Part shown: in pieces, positions 54,963-64,000 of the stretch
Layout: every line of letters starts with the position of its first letter
Numbering within the stretch: position 1 is the first letter of the stretch
NCBI RefSeq assembly: GCF_030812675.1
Contig: NZ_JAUSTE010000001.1
Location: 496,001-560,000 of the forward strand
Length of the DNA stretch: 64,000 nucleotides
DNA from: Sinomonas atrocyanea
GTDB lineage: Bacteria; Actinomycetota; Actinomycetes; Actinomycetales; Micrococcaceae
Direction: 5' to 3'
Translations under genes and position numbers: made by a program
The notes under the pieces: generated by a model
Told to the model about the DNA's origin: nothing
Seen by the model: the letters and a program-made list of their open reading frames with translations, nothing else
Databases searched by the model: none

Positions 54963-56005
54963 GCTAATTCCCCTAAAACCCGAGCCCAGGACTCTTCGGC
55001 CGCAAGGCTCCCCTCCTCGTAGGTTCGCGTGAACGCGTCCCAAGGCTCACGGAGGAAGGAATCGATAGCCTCCCCTAGCTCCTTTGGCCCGCTTAGCCGG
55101 CTTGAATGCGCAAGAATATCGCGGACGCCCCGTGAGTCGTACCCGACGACCGGACATCCCACAGCAAAGGCCAGATTAATCGAACCGCTTACAGTGACCC
55201 CTCGGTACGGCGCCACCACCAGTGAACATGACTTGAGGCCTTGCGCGAGCTCCCCATCTGTTGGGGTGGAACCTGCATTCAGCGCGCGAACCTCCCTTGG
55301 ACTCAGTTCAGCTCGAAGCTTACTCAAGCCCGATTCATCTGCGGGACCCATGTACATCAGTATCCACTCAGAACTCGATGCCTCCGAGATAAGCTTCAGA
55401 TCGGCAACTCCTTTGTCTGGGCGCAATGATCCGACAAAACCTACGACTGCACATGACCCAGGTGGCTCATCACGTTTACCCGATTGGACCAAGTCTCTAG
55501 AGACCGAATAGGGCGGGTGATCCGCCACTCGAACCTTCCGAGCGCTCGATTCCGTTTGTTCCGCGAGCCATTGACTATGCACGATGACTACCGCGGTGCG
55601 TGCGAGGATACCTTCTCCAAAACCACCGAGTCCGCGTCGCCGACGCACCGATGGCGGGTTGTGACGAATAAAGAAGGTCTTGCCGCCCACCAATGTTCTT
55701 ACTGCGAAAACGAGCGCATCCCAGAAATCCCGGGTCCACACAACTATCAAAGCTTCGCTGCGCGGAGACATCGCGACTGATACTGGCCCCCACAGCCTCA
55801 TTAAAAGCCATTTCATGATATTTGCCCTCGGGCGAGGCCCTGCCAACAGCGCTGAAGGGGACGACTCTGACCCGTCAGGCAAGTTCTGTCTCGCTTCAGA
55901 ACAAACCAAATTAGCCTTCCAGCCGAGTCTGCTCAACAATCGTGCCAGTTCAACGCCATACGGATTCACGTGATTTGGGTCGTAGATGGTTACGGCGAGT
56001 CTCAA
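54959..56005 (-). CDS. GT4-like glycosyltransferase
   Basis: A 348-residue GT-B glycosyltransferase with PNHVNPYGVELARLLSRLGW, then VVGFVGSLRPDKGVADLKLI and the last part VAPYRGVTVSGSINLAFAVGCPVVGYDSRGV. The start is TTG 56005 with GAGGAGG before it and overlaps the flippase stop in TTGA. The pattern fits exopolysaccharide glycosyltransferases; donor and acceptor are unknown. Confidence 0.82.
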   Translation of the reverse strand: MRLAVTIYDPNHVNPYGVELARLLSRLGWKANLVCSEARQNLPDGSESSPSALLAGPRPRANIMKWLLMRLWGPVSVAMSPRSEALIVVWTRDFWDALVFAVRTLVGGKTFFIRHNPPSVRRRRGLGGFGEGILARTAVVIVHSQWLAEQTESSARKVRVADHPPYSVSRDLVQSGKRDEPPGSCAVVGFVGSLRPDKGVADLKLISEASSSEWILMYMGPADESGLSKLRAELSPREVRALNAGSTPTDGELAQGLKSCSLVVAPYRGVTVSGSINLAFAVGCPVVGYDSRGVRDILAHSSRLSGPKELGEAIDSFLREPWDAFTRTYEEGSLAAEESWARVLGELA

Positions 56006-57321
56006 AGGATCCTCCTCTTGCGGGTCATCACGACGTAGCCGCCGCACCCGAGCACCTGGAACAAGAAAATGCCGACCACACTACCTAGGACCGGACCGGA
56101 AGAGCCCACACCACTTGTCAGCATGATGCTCACCGTCACCGATGCGAAAAGCATCATCGCGGCTAGGAGAGCCTGCAACCACAGTTCTCTTTCCGTCGTG
56201 AGCAGCATTGCGCTGGGTTGATGCACGGCCATGACCAGCAGAAGACCGCCAAACGCCAGCACAGTACCGATTGGAACTTTGATGAGCCCGTGAGAAACGA
56301 GTAACGATATCGGACCGGCAAACAGGGCGAACCCAAGAAACGCCATCAGCCCGACAGATGCCATCACGCCAAGAGATTTCACCCATATAGGCCAAGCATT
56401 GGACCGGGAGGCAGCGAACATAGGCCAAAGGCCGATACCAGCACTCGATATGATGCTGTAACAGGGCATGTAGAGCTGGGCCAAAATAGAATATTGGGCA
56501 AGTTCATTTGGCGAAAGATAGGCAACGAAATAGCGCTGGAGTTGTATTCCCAGAGGAACCACAATCGTGATAACAATCATGGGGGCGGCTGAGCCCCACA
56601 AGCGGACGCGCCTGTTGTGCATTCTGAATACTTCGGCCCAGGGCAATGGAAGCTGGTTCCGCGCCACCGCATATGTGAGGACGCTCGTCGCAAGTATTCC
56701 CGTCGGTGGAGCGACGGCAAACAGTAATGGTTCAACGCGCAGGAGTGAGATAAATGCTGCCACAAGGACTCCGGTCACTGGGCCGATTCCGCCAAGAAGT
56801 GTGGCCAGAGCATTCTTTCCTAGACCCACCAGAATTCTCTGGCCCACTCCGAGCGGCAACGACACGGCGAACGGAACGAGTGCTGCTGTGGGAATCCACG
56901 TTGTGAACTCGTCGAGCTGTATATTGAGTATTCTGCCCCAGAGTCCAGCGATCGATAAGGACGCTGACAGCGCGATCAAAACCGCTCCGGATAGTGAGAG
57001 CACCCGAAATGCACGACAAATTAGGACAGTTGCATCTCGGCTCGCACTCCGCGACACGTGGCGCACCGCTACTGCATTCACAATACTTGCACCTAGTCCA
57101 AGATCGGCGAATGGGATGACCAAGAACATGGATGCGATCAACATCACAAGACCATAGGTTCTAGCGTCTGTCGCACCGATGATGAGTGCGGTTAGTGCGA
57201 GTGTTGAAGCAGCGGTGACCGGAAGCACAGCAACTTTCGCAAAGAGTCCGCGTCCTAAACGCCCCGCTAGTGCGCCGGAGACCCTGCGTTTGGGAGTCAA
57301 GCGATCCACTTTAGTTGCCAA
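56002..57321 (-). CDS. Wzx-like polysaccharide flippase
   Basis: The 439-residue protein has about 12 membrane helices and no soluble domain, as expected for a MATE/MOP-type repeat-unit flippase. Signature runs are ADLGLGASIVNAVA near residue 75 and LTALIIGATDARTYGLVMLIASMF. The start is probably TTG 57321 after AGGTGG; GTG four codons later is an alternative. It is translated in step with the GT4 gene behind it. It would move lipid-linked repeat units to the outside for Wzy. Confidence 0.86.
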   Translation of the reverse strand: MATKVDRLTPKRRVSGALAGRLGRGLFAKVAVLPVTAASTLALTALIIGATDARTYGLVMLIASMFLVIPFADLGLGASIVNAVAVRHVSRSASRDATVLICRAFRVLSLSGAVLIALSASLSIAGLWGRILNIQLDEFTTWIPTAALVPFAVSLPLGVGQRILVGLGKNALATLLGGIGPVTGVLVAAFISLLRVEPLLFAVAPPTGILATSVLTYAVARNQLPLPWAEVFRMHNRRVRLWGSAAPMIVITIVVPLGIQLQRYFVAYLSPNELAQYSILAQLYMPCYSIISSAGIGLWPMFAASRSNAWPIWVKSLGVMASVGLMAFLGFALFAGPISLLVSHGLIKVPIGTVLAFGGLLLVMAVHQPSAMLLTTERELWLQALLAAMMLFASVTVSIMLTSGVGSSGPVLGSVVGIFLFQVLGCGGYVVMTRKRRIL

Positions 57322-57494
57322 CTGTATCCACCTGGTCTTACGGTAAATTTCTCATGAGACTAGCCCTATGCGGGCGATATTCGCAGTTCGGCTCGGGCGG
57401 CGTTACCCGCGTTAGCCCCGCGTGACTTGCTGCATATCGCGGCAGATGCGGCCACCCATTGCCCGACCGCCGTCACAACTCCGGCAAAAGGTAG

Positions 57495-58640
57495 CTAAGA
57501 CCTGTGGACAGGAACATCTCGCGTAAGCTCGACCAAGCTTTCTACCCAGCAAAGTGCGACTGCACGCCAGGAAAAACTACTCTCGGCACAGGCACGGGCA
57601 CTAGCGGACGCCTGTCGCCTACTGCCTGACACCATTCCGATAACGGCTCGTGCAATCGAGTCGGGTGTGGGCGCTGTTAGGACCCTCCCGGCACGGCTGT
57701 CCATGAATTTTGAAGATGCAACACCAGAGCTCACTACAGCCGGAACACCATATGCGAGGGCCTCTGCCAAACTAATACCGAAGTTTTCGTCGTCGCTTGG
57801 AAGAAGATAGATATCGGCCGCTCGGAATGAGCTGGCCTTTCCCGGACCCGCCTTTTGGCCCCGAAAGTGCACCCTGTCACTGAGACCAAGCTCGAACACA
57901 TGGCTTCTCAGTTCGTCGACTAGCCCCGACGGTCCCGTCCCCACAATGTCCAGTTCAGCGTCCACACCATAATCAATCAAACGTCGCAGGGCGCCGATCA
58001 TCAAGTCGTGACGCTTTTTCGGTGCGATTCTCGACAAGGCAAGAAGTCTCAGCGGCGTGTTCCAGCCTTCTTCAGGAACGTGTTCCTCAGGCAACGCTGT
58101 TCCGACCCCGCCTACAGCGACTGGCTTCTCTGGATACAGCTGAACCAAGTCGTCTTTCTCAATTTGCGATCCGGTAACCCAACCAGCCAAGTTGCTGCGG
58201 ACCCACCACCCAAGCACTGACTCGAATATCCGCTTTTTGATTACGGAAAACTTCTGCTGATGTGAGGTAAGAGAGCCGTGAGGAGTCACCACAACGGGAG
58301 TGCGAAGAATCGTAGAAAGAAGCACGATCGGCGCTATCCACCAGAGAAAGTACTGATGGACGACTACAACATCAGCGTCCGCTATCTCCCGCAATGCACA
58401 ACGAAGATCGACGGCATCGTCTCCTCGCCGAAGACTCACGCGTTTTGGAGGTCGCGCAGGAAGCGGGCCTGCCTCACCGCCATAGCCCGACAGAACGGAG
58501 TCCTTGACGGCACCTTGGAGATAGAACAACCTAGCTTCGACTGACTGAAGCTGGTTGAGCGTAACATTCAACTCAAACGAATTACGGGCCGGTCCGCCTG
58601 AGGCAACGGATAGCGTGTCGATGACTTGTACAATCTTCAT
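57495..58640 (-). CDS. GT4 family glycosyltransferase
   Basis: A 381-residue GT-B protein: VIDTLSVASGGPARNSFELN at the start, VTPHGSLTSHQQKF in the middle, and LLPSDDENFGISLAEALAYGVPAVVSS with the EX7E motif near the end. The initial WcaC/AmsK-like element PHGSL is common in exopolysaccharide transferases. The start ATG 58640 follows AGAGGAAG. It is separated by 174 bp from the flippase operon. Confidence 0.88.
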   Translation of the reverse strand: MKIVQVIDTLSVASGGPARNSFELNVTLNQLQSVEARLFYLQGAVKDSVLSGYGGEAGPLPARPPKRVSLRRGDDAVDLRCALREIADADVVVVHQYFLWWIAPIVLLSTILRTPVVVTPHGSLTSHQQKFSVIKKRIFESVLGWWVRSNLAGWVTGSQIEKDDLVQLYPEKPVAVGGVGTALPEEHVPEEGWNTPLRLLALSRIAPKKRHDLMIGALRRLIDYGVDAELDIVGTGPSGLVDELRSHVFELGLSDRVHFRGQKAGPGKASSFRAADIYLLPSDDENFGISLAEALAYGVPAVVSSGVASSKFMDSRAGRVLTAPTPDSIARAVIGMVSGSRRQASASARACAESSFSWRAVALCWVESLVELTRDVPVHRS

Positions 58641-58717
58641 GGCCGGCCAGTGCTTCCTCTTCTAAAGCTTTCAGCGCAATGCATCGATCGGATGGTCAGT
58701 GTGCAGAGGACCGGGCA

Positions 58718-59341
58718 CTAATATCGTGGATCCGGCGATGCCCCACGAAACCGCTGACCTTTGATCAGCGGGGGTGCCTGAGAGATCACAGTGTTGGTTT
58801 CAATCCGCGCATTGGGGCCAGCAACGCAGTTGGGGCCGACCAGCGCAGAGGCCGCTACGGTCGTACCGCCCAAAATGATCGAGCGCGTCGACAGCCAGAC
58901 CCCATCCTCGATGACCACTGGGCTGGTGATTAGTGCCATGTCCCGCCGGTGCGCATGGCTTCCAGTGGTGAGGAAGACCTCCTGAGATACCACCACGTCG
59001 GAGCCGAGCCTCACATCATCTTGATTGTGTATCCAAGCCCCTTCACCGATCCAGCACCTGTCACCGATTGAAAGCTTCCACGGAAACCGCACTCGAGTTC
59101 GAGGACGGAATATCACGCCCTGTCCAATCTTCGCCCCAAATAGGCGGAGAACGGTGATCCGGAGCTTAGAGGAAATCTGAAGCGGATTCGTCACGAAGGC
59201 GAGCTCAGCCAGGCCCCAGAGGTAAACAACCCAGCTCGGTCGTCCCCATGCCTGCTTTTCGCCGGGGGCTTCAGCAAGATTAATGACCGGTACATGGTCT
59301 CTTGCCGACGTTCCCGCAGACTTTTCCCCCACTGCGCACAT
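58718..59341 (-). CDS. WcaF-like hexapeptide acetyltransferase
   Basis: A 207-residue left-handed beta-helix acetyltransferase with GAKIGQGVIFRPRTRVRFPWKLSIGDRCWIGEGAWI, and a catalytic-type His in TGSHAHRR. It matches colanic acid acetyltransferase WcaF and related putative acetyltransferases. It would add acetyl groups to a sugar of the exopolysaccharide. The start ATG 59341 is divergent from the WcaI-like gene, and the two start sites are 44 bp apart. Confidence 0.87.
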   Translation of the reverse strand: MCAVGEKSAGTSARDHVPVINLAEAPGEKQAWGRPSWVVYLWGLAELAFVTNPLQISSKLRITVLRLFGAKIGQGVIFRPRTRVRFPWKLSIGDRCWIGEGAWIHNQDDVRLGSDVVVSQEVFLTTGSHAHRRDMALITSPVVIEDGVWLSTRSIILGGTTVAASALVGPNCVAGPNARIETNTVISQAPPLIKGQRFRGASPDPRY

Positions 59342-59384
59342 CCCCTCGTCATGCCAGACAGTAGCCTCGGGTAGTATCCCACAG

Positions 59385-60608
59385 GTGACAGAACCACTCT
59401 CGACGGTGCTTGTCGTCGCTCTGAACTACGCGCCCGAGCCGACCGGCAACGCTCCCTACACTACGAAGTTGGTGGAAGGACTTCGTAGTCAGGGCCACGA
59501 CGTGCGAGTGCTCACGGGCTACCCCCACTACCCCTGGTGGCGGGTCCAGGATGGCTACACCGGCCTGTCTCGAACAGAGCTGGTAAACAGCGTCCCGGTA
59601 CGGCGTGTCCGCCACACGGTTCCAGCAGCACCAAAGACGCTTTCGAGACTGCTCATGGAGTTGACGTTCGGCCTGCATGCGGTCTTCGTCCGCTGGGGCG
59701 AGCCCGACACCGTTCTCGTGGTCAGCCCCGCTCTCTTCTCTTCAGGCCTTGCCGTGCTGAAGGCCCGGTTGCGGGGTAAACGCGTAGCGATCTGGGTTCA
59801 AGACCTCTACAGCCGGGGCCTCGAGGAGACGGCAGGCAAGCGGAGCATCATGTCTCGGGCAATGCGCAGGGTCGAATCCGCGATCCTCTCCTCCTGCGGG
59901 AGCGTCACCGTTATCCACGACAGGTTCCAGGCATATGTGGTGGACGAGTTGAAGGTCCCCAGGTCCAAGGTCCATGTCGTTCGCAACTGGTCGCACGTCC
60001 AACTGCCGTCCCAGTTCGACCGAGCGCTGACGCGCCGCAAGCTCGACTGGGCTGAGGGCGAGCTCATCGCTCTCCATGCAGGCAATATGGGGGTGAAGCA
60101 AGGCCTCGAGAACGTGGTCGAGGCAGCGAGACTGGCGAGCGCGCTGGGTAGCCCGGTGAAGTTCGTGTTGCTAGGAGATGGCAACCGCAGGGCGGCCCTC
60201 GAAGAAGCAGGTGCTGGCATCCCAAACCTCACCTTCATCCGCCCGATGGATGACGCCGCCTACTCGGCGGCGCTCCGCGCAGCTGATGTGCTCTTGGTGA
60301 ACGAGCTGGCAGATGTGAGAGAGATGTCTGTGCCCAGCAAGCTGACGTCATACTTCGCGACCGGGCTCCCGGTCGTGGCCGCTACGCATAAGGAGAGCGC
60401 GACCTCCGACGAGATCCGGCTCTCTGAGGGCGGAGTCCGAGTCGACCCGGAGCGGCCCTCTGTACTCCTCCGGGCCGTCGAAACGCTCGGTGCCGACCAA
60501 GAGCGCGCCAGGGAGCTCGGCGCGAACGGCCAGAGGTACGCATTGCGCATGCTCTCGGCCGAGGCCGCGATCACAGCACATGAGCGTGTCCTCCTTTCGC
60601 ACCCCTGA
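59385..60608 (+). CDS. WcaI-like GT4 glycosyltransferase
   Basis: A 407-residue GT-B protein, beginning [24 protein letters not shown], as WcaI-type colanic acid transferases do. Later motifs are [29 protein letters not shown] and [23 protein letters not shown] 59385 lies 8-9 bases after the -10-like TAGTAT (59371-59376), so the message may be leaderless; an upstream frame to 59283 would overlap the acetyltransferase. It adds a sugar, often fucose or glucose, to the repeat unit; identity is unknown. Confidence 0.87.
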   Translation: MTEPLSTVLVVALNYAPEPTGNAPYTTKLVEGLRSQGHDVRVLTGYPHYPWWRVQDGYTGLSRTELVNSVPVRRVRHTVPAAPKTLSRLLMELTFGLHAVFVRWGEPDTVLVVSPALFSSGLAVLKARLRGKRVAIWVQDLYSRGLEETAGKRSIMSRAMRRVESAILSSCGSVTVIHDRFQAYVVDELKVPRSKVHVVRNWSHVQLPSQFDRALTRRKLDWAEGELIALHAGNMGVKQGLENVVEAARLASALGSPVKFVLLGDGNRRAALEEAGAGIPNLTFIRPMDDAAYSAALRAADVLLVNELADVREMSVPSKLTSYFATGLPVVAATHKESATSDEIRLSEGGVRVDPERPSVLLRAVETLGADQERARELGANGQRYALRMLSAEAAITAHERVLLSHP

Positions 60609-60609
60609 A

Positions 60610-60627
60610 CGCGTCTCATAAGACGCG
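60610..60627. terminator. Hairpin after the WcaI-like gene
   Basis: CGCGTCT-CATA-AGACGCG is a perfect 7-bp stem with a 4-nt loop, directly after the stop at 60608, with ATT following. It probably ends that transcript before gmd. Confidence 0.6.
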
Positions 60628-60721
60628 ATTGGGCCGCCCGCCACTGCAGGCTCTGGCGCGACACGCTAAACTCTGCTTGGCCGTTCGCGGCTGCACTATA
60701 GGGGACCACATGGGGGGACAC

Positions 60722-61756
60722 ATGCCTAAGAAGGCGCTTATCACTGGCATCACGGGACAGGACGGCTCGTACCTCGCCGAACTCCTCCTGGCCAAGGGCT
60801 ACGAGGTCCACGGACTAATCCGCAGGGCCTCGACCTTCAACACCGCTCGAGTGGACCACCTCTACGTCGACCCGCATGATCCCGAGGCCCGCCTCTTCCT
60901 CCACTATGGAGACCTTTCTGACGGCGCCCGGCTCGTGACACTGCTGGCGGACATCCGCCCCGACGAGGTGTACAACCTAGCCGCGCAGTCGCACGTCCGC
61001 GTCTCCTTCGACGAGCCCGAGCACACCGGCGACACCACGGGCATGGGCTCGATCCGGCTGCTCGAGGCTGTGCGCATGGCCGGCATCCAGACCCGCTTCT
61101 ACCAGGCGTCCTCGTCCGAGATGTTCGGCGCAACTCCGCCGCCGCAGGACGAGGCCACCCCGTTCTACCCCCGCTCGCCCTACGGCGCGGCCAAGGTCTA
61201 CAGCTATTGGGTGACGCGGAACTACCGCGAGGCCTATGGCATGTACGCGGTGAACGGCATCCTCTTCAACCACGAGTCCCCGCGCCGCGGTGAGACCTTC
61301 GTCACCCGCAAGATCACCCGCGCGGTCGCCGCGATCAAGGCCGGCGTCCAGTCGGAGCTGTACATGGGCAACCTCGACGCGGTCCGCGACTGGGGCTATG
61401 CCGCCGAGTACGTCGAAGGCATGTGGCGCATGCTCCAGGCGGACGAGCCCGAGGACTTCGTCCTCGCCACCGGCGCCGGCTACACTGTCCGGGACTTCCT
61501 CCAGTACGCGTTCGAGCACGCTGGCCTCAATTGGGAGGACCACGTCCGCTTCGACGAGCGCTACCTGCGCCCCACCGAGGTCGATGCCCTCATCGGCGAC
61601 TACTCCAAGGCAGAGCAGAAGCTCGGCTGGACTCCCACGGTCAAGACGCCGGAACTCGCGCGCCTCATGGTGGACGCCGATGTCGAGGCCCTCAAGCACG
61701 CCGGGGGTAAGTGGATCGACAGCGTCGAGCTCGACAGCTGGAAGGCCCTCGTCTGA
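60722..61756 (+). CDS. gmd: GDP-mannose 4,6-dehydratase
   Basis: Gmd turns GDP-mannose into GDP-4-keto-6-deoxymannose, precursor of GDP-fucose. The 344-residue SDR protein has [15 protein letters not shown] (9-23), the signature [10 protein letters not shown] and YxxxK with Tyr154 and Lys158 in [20 protein letters not shown] is the usual Gmd segment. The start ATG 60722 is chosen; GGGGGG lies just upstream, and ATG 60710 is another option. Its stop overlaps the fcl start in TGATG. Confidence 0.96.
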   Translation: MPKKALITGITGQDGSYLAELLLAKGYEVHGLIRRASTFNTARVDHLYVDPHDPEARLFLHYGDLSDGARLVTLLADIRPDEVYNLAAQSHVRVSFDEPEHTGDTTGMGSIRLLEAVRMAGIQTRFYQASSSEMFGATPPPQDEATPFYPRSPYGAAKVYSYWVTRNYREAYGMYAVNGILFNHESPRRGETFVTRKITRAVAAIKAGVQSELYMGNLDAVRDWGYAAEYVEGMWRMLQADEPEDFVLATGAGYTVRDFLQYAFEHAGLNWEDHVRFDERYLRPTEVDALIGDYSKAEQKLGWTPTVKTPELARLMVDADVEALKHAGGKWIDSVELDSWKALV

Positions 61757-62727
61757 TGTCGGAGACTTCCTTCACTCCAGGTGCTCTCGACCGCTCCGCA
61801 ACCTTCTACGTTGCCGGCCATCGAGGCCTCGTCGGCTCCGCGATCTGGCGACGGCTCGAGGACGAGGGGTTCGGCAACCTCGTGGGGCGGGCTTCGTCCG
61901 AGCTCGACCTCAAGGACCGCGGGGCGGTCTTCGAGTTCTTCGCGGCCGAGAAGCCCCGCTACGTCGCCCTCGCCGCAGCGAAGGTGGGCGGGATCCTCGC
62001 CAACAACACCTACCCGGTCGATTTCCTGAGCGAAAACCTGCGCATCCAGACCAACGTCATGGACGCGGCGCTCGAGCACGGTGTGGAGCGCCTGCTGTTC
62101 CTCGGCTCGTCCTGCATCTACCCGAAGCTCGCGCCGCAGCCACTGAAGGAGGAGTACCTCCTCACTGGGCATCTGGAGCCTACGAACGACGCCTACGCGA
62201 TTGCCAAGATTGCCGGGATCCTCCAGGTCCAGGCCGTGCGCCGCCAGTACGGCCTGCCGTGGATCTCTGCCATGCCCACGAACCTCTACGGCCCGGGCGA
62301 CAACTTCTCGCCCACGGGCTCGCACGTGTTGCCCGCGCTGATCCGCCGGTACGAGGAGGCGCGCCTCAGCGGCGCGGAGAGCGTCACCAACTGGGGCACG
62401 GGATCGCCGCTGCGGGAGTTCCTGCACGTGGACGACATGGCCGAGGCCTGCCTCTACCTCCTTGAGAACTACGACGGTCCGGAGCAGGTCAACGTGGGGG
62501 TGGGAACCGACGTCACCATCAGGGAGCTCGCCCAGACCGTCGCCGACGCGGTCGGCTATCGGGGCGCGATCGAGTGGGAGACCACGAAGCCTGACGGAAC
62601 GCCCCGGAAACTCATGGATGTCAGCAAGCTCACCGCCCTGGGCTGGAAGGCCAGCATCGGCCTCGACGAGGGCATCCGGAGCACCGTCGAGTGGTTCCGC
62701 GAACACCAGGACGACTTCCGCAAGTAA
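61756..62727 (+). CDS. fcl: GDP-L-fucose synthase
   Basis: Fcl epimerises and reduces the Gmd product to GDP-L-fucose. The 323-residue SDR protein shows [12 protein letters not shown] (20-31), [16 protein letters not shown], Tyr147/Lys151 in NDAYAIAK and [12 protein letters not shown], all diagnostic of fucose synthase. The start ATG 61756 overlaps the gmd stop, so the two are coupled. GDP-fucose presumably goes into the polysaccharide of this locus. Confidence 0.97.
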   Translation: MSETSFTPGALDRSATFYVAGHRGLVGSAIWRRLEDEGFGNLVGRASSELDLKDRGAVFEFFAAEKPRYVALAAAKVGGILANNTYPVDFLSENLRIQTNVMDAALEHGVERLLFLGSSCIYPKLAPQPLKEEYLLTGHLEPTNDAYAIAKIAGILQVQAVRRQYGLPWISAMPTNLYGPGDNFSPTGSHVLPALIRRYEEARLSGAESVTNWGTGSPLREFLHVDDMAEACLYLLENYDGPEQVNVGVGTDVTIRELAQTVADAVGYRGAIEWETTKPDGTPRKLMDVSKLTALGWKASIGLDEGIRSTVEWFREHQDDFRK

Positions 62728-62766
62728 TGGGCGGCTACGCACCGCAGGTCCGATTCAGGGGGGAAC

Positions 62767-64000
62767 ATGAGGATCAGCGTCATCGGGACCGGCTACCTCG
62801 GAGCTACGCACGCGGCGTGCATGGCCGAGCTTGGCTTCGAGGTGCTCGGGGTGGACATCGATCCGGGCAAGATCGAGGCACTCGCGAACGGGGTGCTTCC
62901 GTTCCACGAACCGGGACTCCCGGAGCTGCTCCGCAAGCACGTGGCCTCAGGACGGCTGCGCTTCACCACCTCCTTGGAGGAGGCGGGCGCGTGGGCTGAC
63001 CTCCACTTCATCGGCGTCGGCACGCCGCAGCGGGCCGGCGAGCACGCGGCCGACCTCAGCTTCGTCGACGCGGCCGTGCGCTCGCTCGCCGAGAGCATCA
63101 CCAAGGATGCGCTCATCGTCGGCAAGTCGACCGTCCCCGTGGGGACGGCGCGGCGCCTGCGTGAACTGATCGACCGGCATGCGGATCCGTCGCTGCGCGT
63201 CGGCCTCGCCTGGAACCCCGAGTTTCTCCGCGAGGGCTTCGCCGTCCGCGACACTCTCTCCCCTGACAGGCTCGTCTTCGGGGTGGACAGCGCCGAGGAT
63301 GAGGACCTGCTGCGCGCCGTCTACGCCGACGCCCTCGCCGCGGATACTCCGCTCATCGTCACCGACTTCGAGACGGCCGAGCTCGTGAAGGTGGCCGCGA
63401 ACGCCTTCCTGGCCACCAAGATCTCCTTCATCAACGCCTTCTCCGAGATCACCGAGACGGTGGGCGGCGACATCCGAACGCTCGCCGACGCGATCGGCTA
63501 CGACGCGCGGATCGGCCGGCGCTTCCTCAATGCCGGCGTGGGCTTCGGCGGCGGCTGCCTGCCGAAGGACATCCGGGCGCTCCAGGCGCGGGCCAGCGAA
63601 CTCGGGCTCGACCGCACCATGCGGTTCCTGTCCGAGATGGACCTGATCAACCTGCGGCGCCGCGACCGGGTGGTGCACCTCGCCGAGACCATGCTCGGCC
63701 CCCTGCTGGGGAAGAAGGTCGCCGTGCTGGGCGTCGCCTTCAAACCTGACAGCGACGACGTGCGCGACTCCCCCGCCCTCGACATTGCGGTGCGCCTCTT
63801 CAACAGCGGAGCCGACGTGGCCGTCTACGACCCCCAGGGCAACGCCAACGCCGCAAAGCGCTTCCCGCGACTGGGCTACGTCGACTCCCTCGAGACAGCC
63901 GTTACCGATGCGGACCTCGTGCTCCTCCTGACCGAGTGGAGCGAGTTCCGCCGGCTCAAGCCGGCGGACATCGTGCACCTCACCGAGGGGCGCCGGATCA
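62767..64000 (+). CDS. UDP-glucose 6-dehydrogenase family protein, partial (cut by window end)
   Basis: The frame starts at ATG 62767 with GGGGGAA upstream and is open to the window end (411 codons); the family is usually 430-460 long, so only the end is missing. It has the NAD start ISVIGTGYLGATHAACMAELGF, lysine in ELVKVAANAFLATK (about 206) and the catalytic Cys264 in GFGGGCLPKD, then GVAFKPDSDDVRDSPA in the C-terminal domain. Such enzymes oxidise UDP-glucose to UDP-glucuronate or GDP-mannose to GDP-mannuronate. It follows fcl by 39 bp and likely shares the operon. Confidence 0.93.
   Translation, partial: MRISVIGTGYLGATHAACMAELGFEVLGVDIDPGKIEALANGVLPFHEPGLPELLRKHVASGRLRFTTSLEEAGAWADLHFIGVGTPQRAGEHAADLSFVDAAVRSLAESITKDALIVGKSTVPVGTARRLRELIDRHADPSLRVGLAWNPEFLREGFAVRDTLSPDRLVFGVDSAEDEDLLRAVYADALAADTPLIVTDFETAELVKVAANAFLATKISFINAFSEITETVGGDIRTLADAIGYDARIGRRFLNAGVGFGGGCLPKDIRALQARASELGLDRTMRFLSEMDLINLRRRDRVVHLAETMLGPLLGKKVAVLGVAFKPDSDDVRDSPALDIAVRLFNSGADVAVYDPQGNANAAKRFPRLGYVDSLETAVTDADLVLLLTEWSEFRRLKPADIVHLTEGRRI

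Overview
The window is one contig piece from a very GC-rich actinobacterium, most likely of the Micrococcaceae (Arthrobacter/Sinomonas-like). The evidence is GC-rich codon use, many GTG starts with TGA-overlap coupling, many genes whose start lies only a few bases after a TANNNT -10 box (leaderless mRNAs), a mycothiol glycosyltransferase (mshA), an actinobacterial inositol-phosphate synthase (ino1), the treX-treY-treZ trehalose operon and a cysteine-free type-B ribosomal protein L36. No rRNA, tRNA, CRISPR, transposase or phage gene was seen. The assignment to genus is inference.

Layout. 1-5.2 kb: shikimate dehydrogenase-like gene, L36B behind a Zur-type operator, AidB-type flavoprotein, a glutamate-cysteine ligase that seems to start at CTG, a small membrane protein and a frameshifted AbiEi/DUF559 gene. 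5.4-9.5 kb: tightly overlapping minus-strand operon alr-tsaE-tsaB-rimI-tsaD (D-alanine supply and tRNA t6A modification). 9.6-17.6 kb: mshA, fhs, a helicase-associated-domain protein, a MerR regulator, an AbiEi-like/DUF559 gene, ino1, a small membrane protein and a lipid kinase. 17.7-22.5 kb: envelope and protein stress genes (GlsB/YeaQ protein, HtrA-like lipoprotein, lipoprotein, HspR-like regulator, Hsp20, J-domain protein, PRC-barrel protein). 22.6-29.2 kb: glgX/treX-treY-treZ on the minus strand. 29.3-32.7 kb: a stress-type sigma factor coupled to a small Cys-containing protein, divergent from a MarR regulator, then an orphan GAF histidine kinase. 32.8-42 kb: VOC proteins, an alpha/beta hydrolase, a divergent pair of membrane esterase and aminoacyl-phosphatidylglycerol-synthase-like protein, a rifampin-phosphotransferase-like enzyme and an ANTAR regulator. 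42-46.4 kb: NERD pseudogene, NADP-binding protein, and an operon of membrane glycosyltransferase, small membrane protein and secreted GH26 hydrolase. 46.9-51.8 kb: Ser/Thr kinase-GAF protein, a second GlgX, two unrecognised proteins. 52.4-64 kb: exopolysaccharide locus (Wzy-like polymerase, Wzx-like flippase, five glycosyltransferases/transferases, then gmd-fcl and a nucleotide-sugar dehydrogenase cut by the window edge). Its middle (about 54-59 kb) is clearly more AT-rich than the rest and looks imported.

The most unusual structure is repetitive DNA. A palindromic element of about 53-63 bp with a constant 17-nt loop occurs three times; each copy overlaps a coding region and supplies protein ends, including the first 26 or so residues of TreZ. 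A separate 21-bp repeat forms three in-frame heptapeptide units inside TreY and resembles short arrays at 1-54 and 10834-10875. A 24-bp-stem inverted repeat lies at 13091-13156 and three tandem 20-bp units lie at 53957-54016; the latter share a 10-mer with the palindrome in front of the MarR/sigma genes. No complete new defence or mobile system was found; the most original gene groupings are the GT2/GH26 operon, the MarR/sigma/small-protein switch and the lipid-aminoacylation pair.
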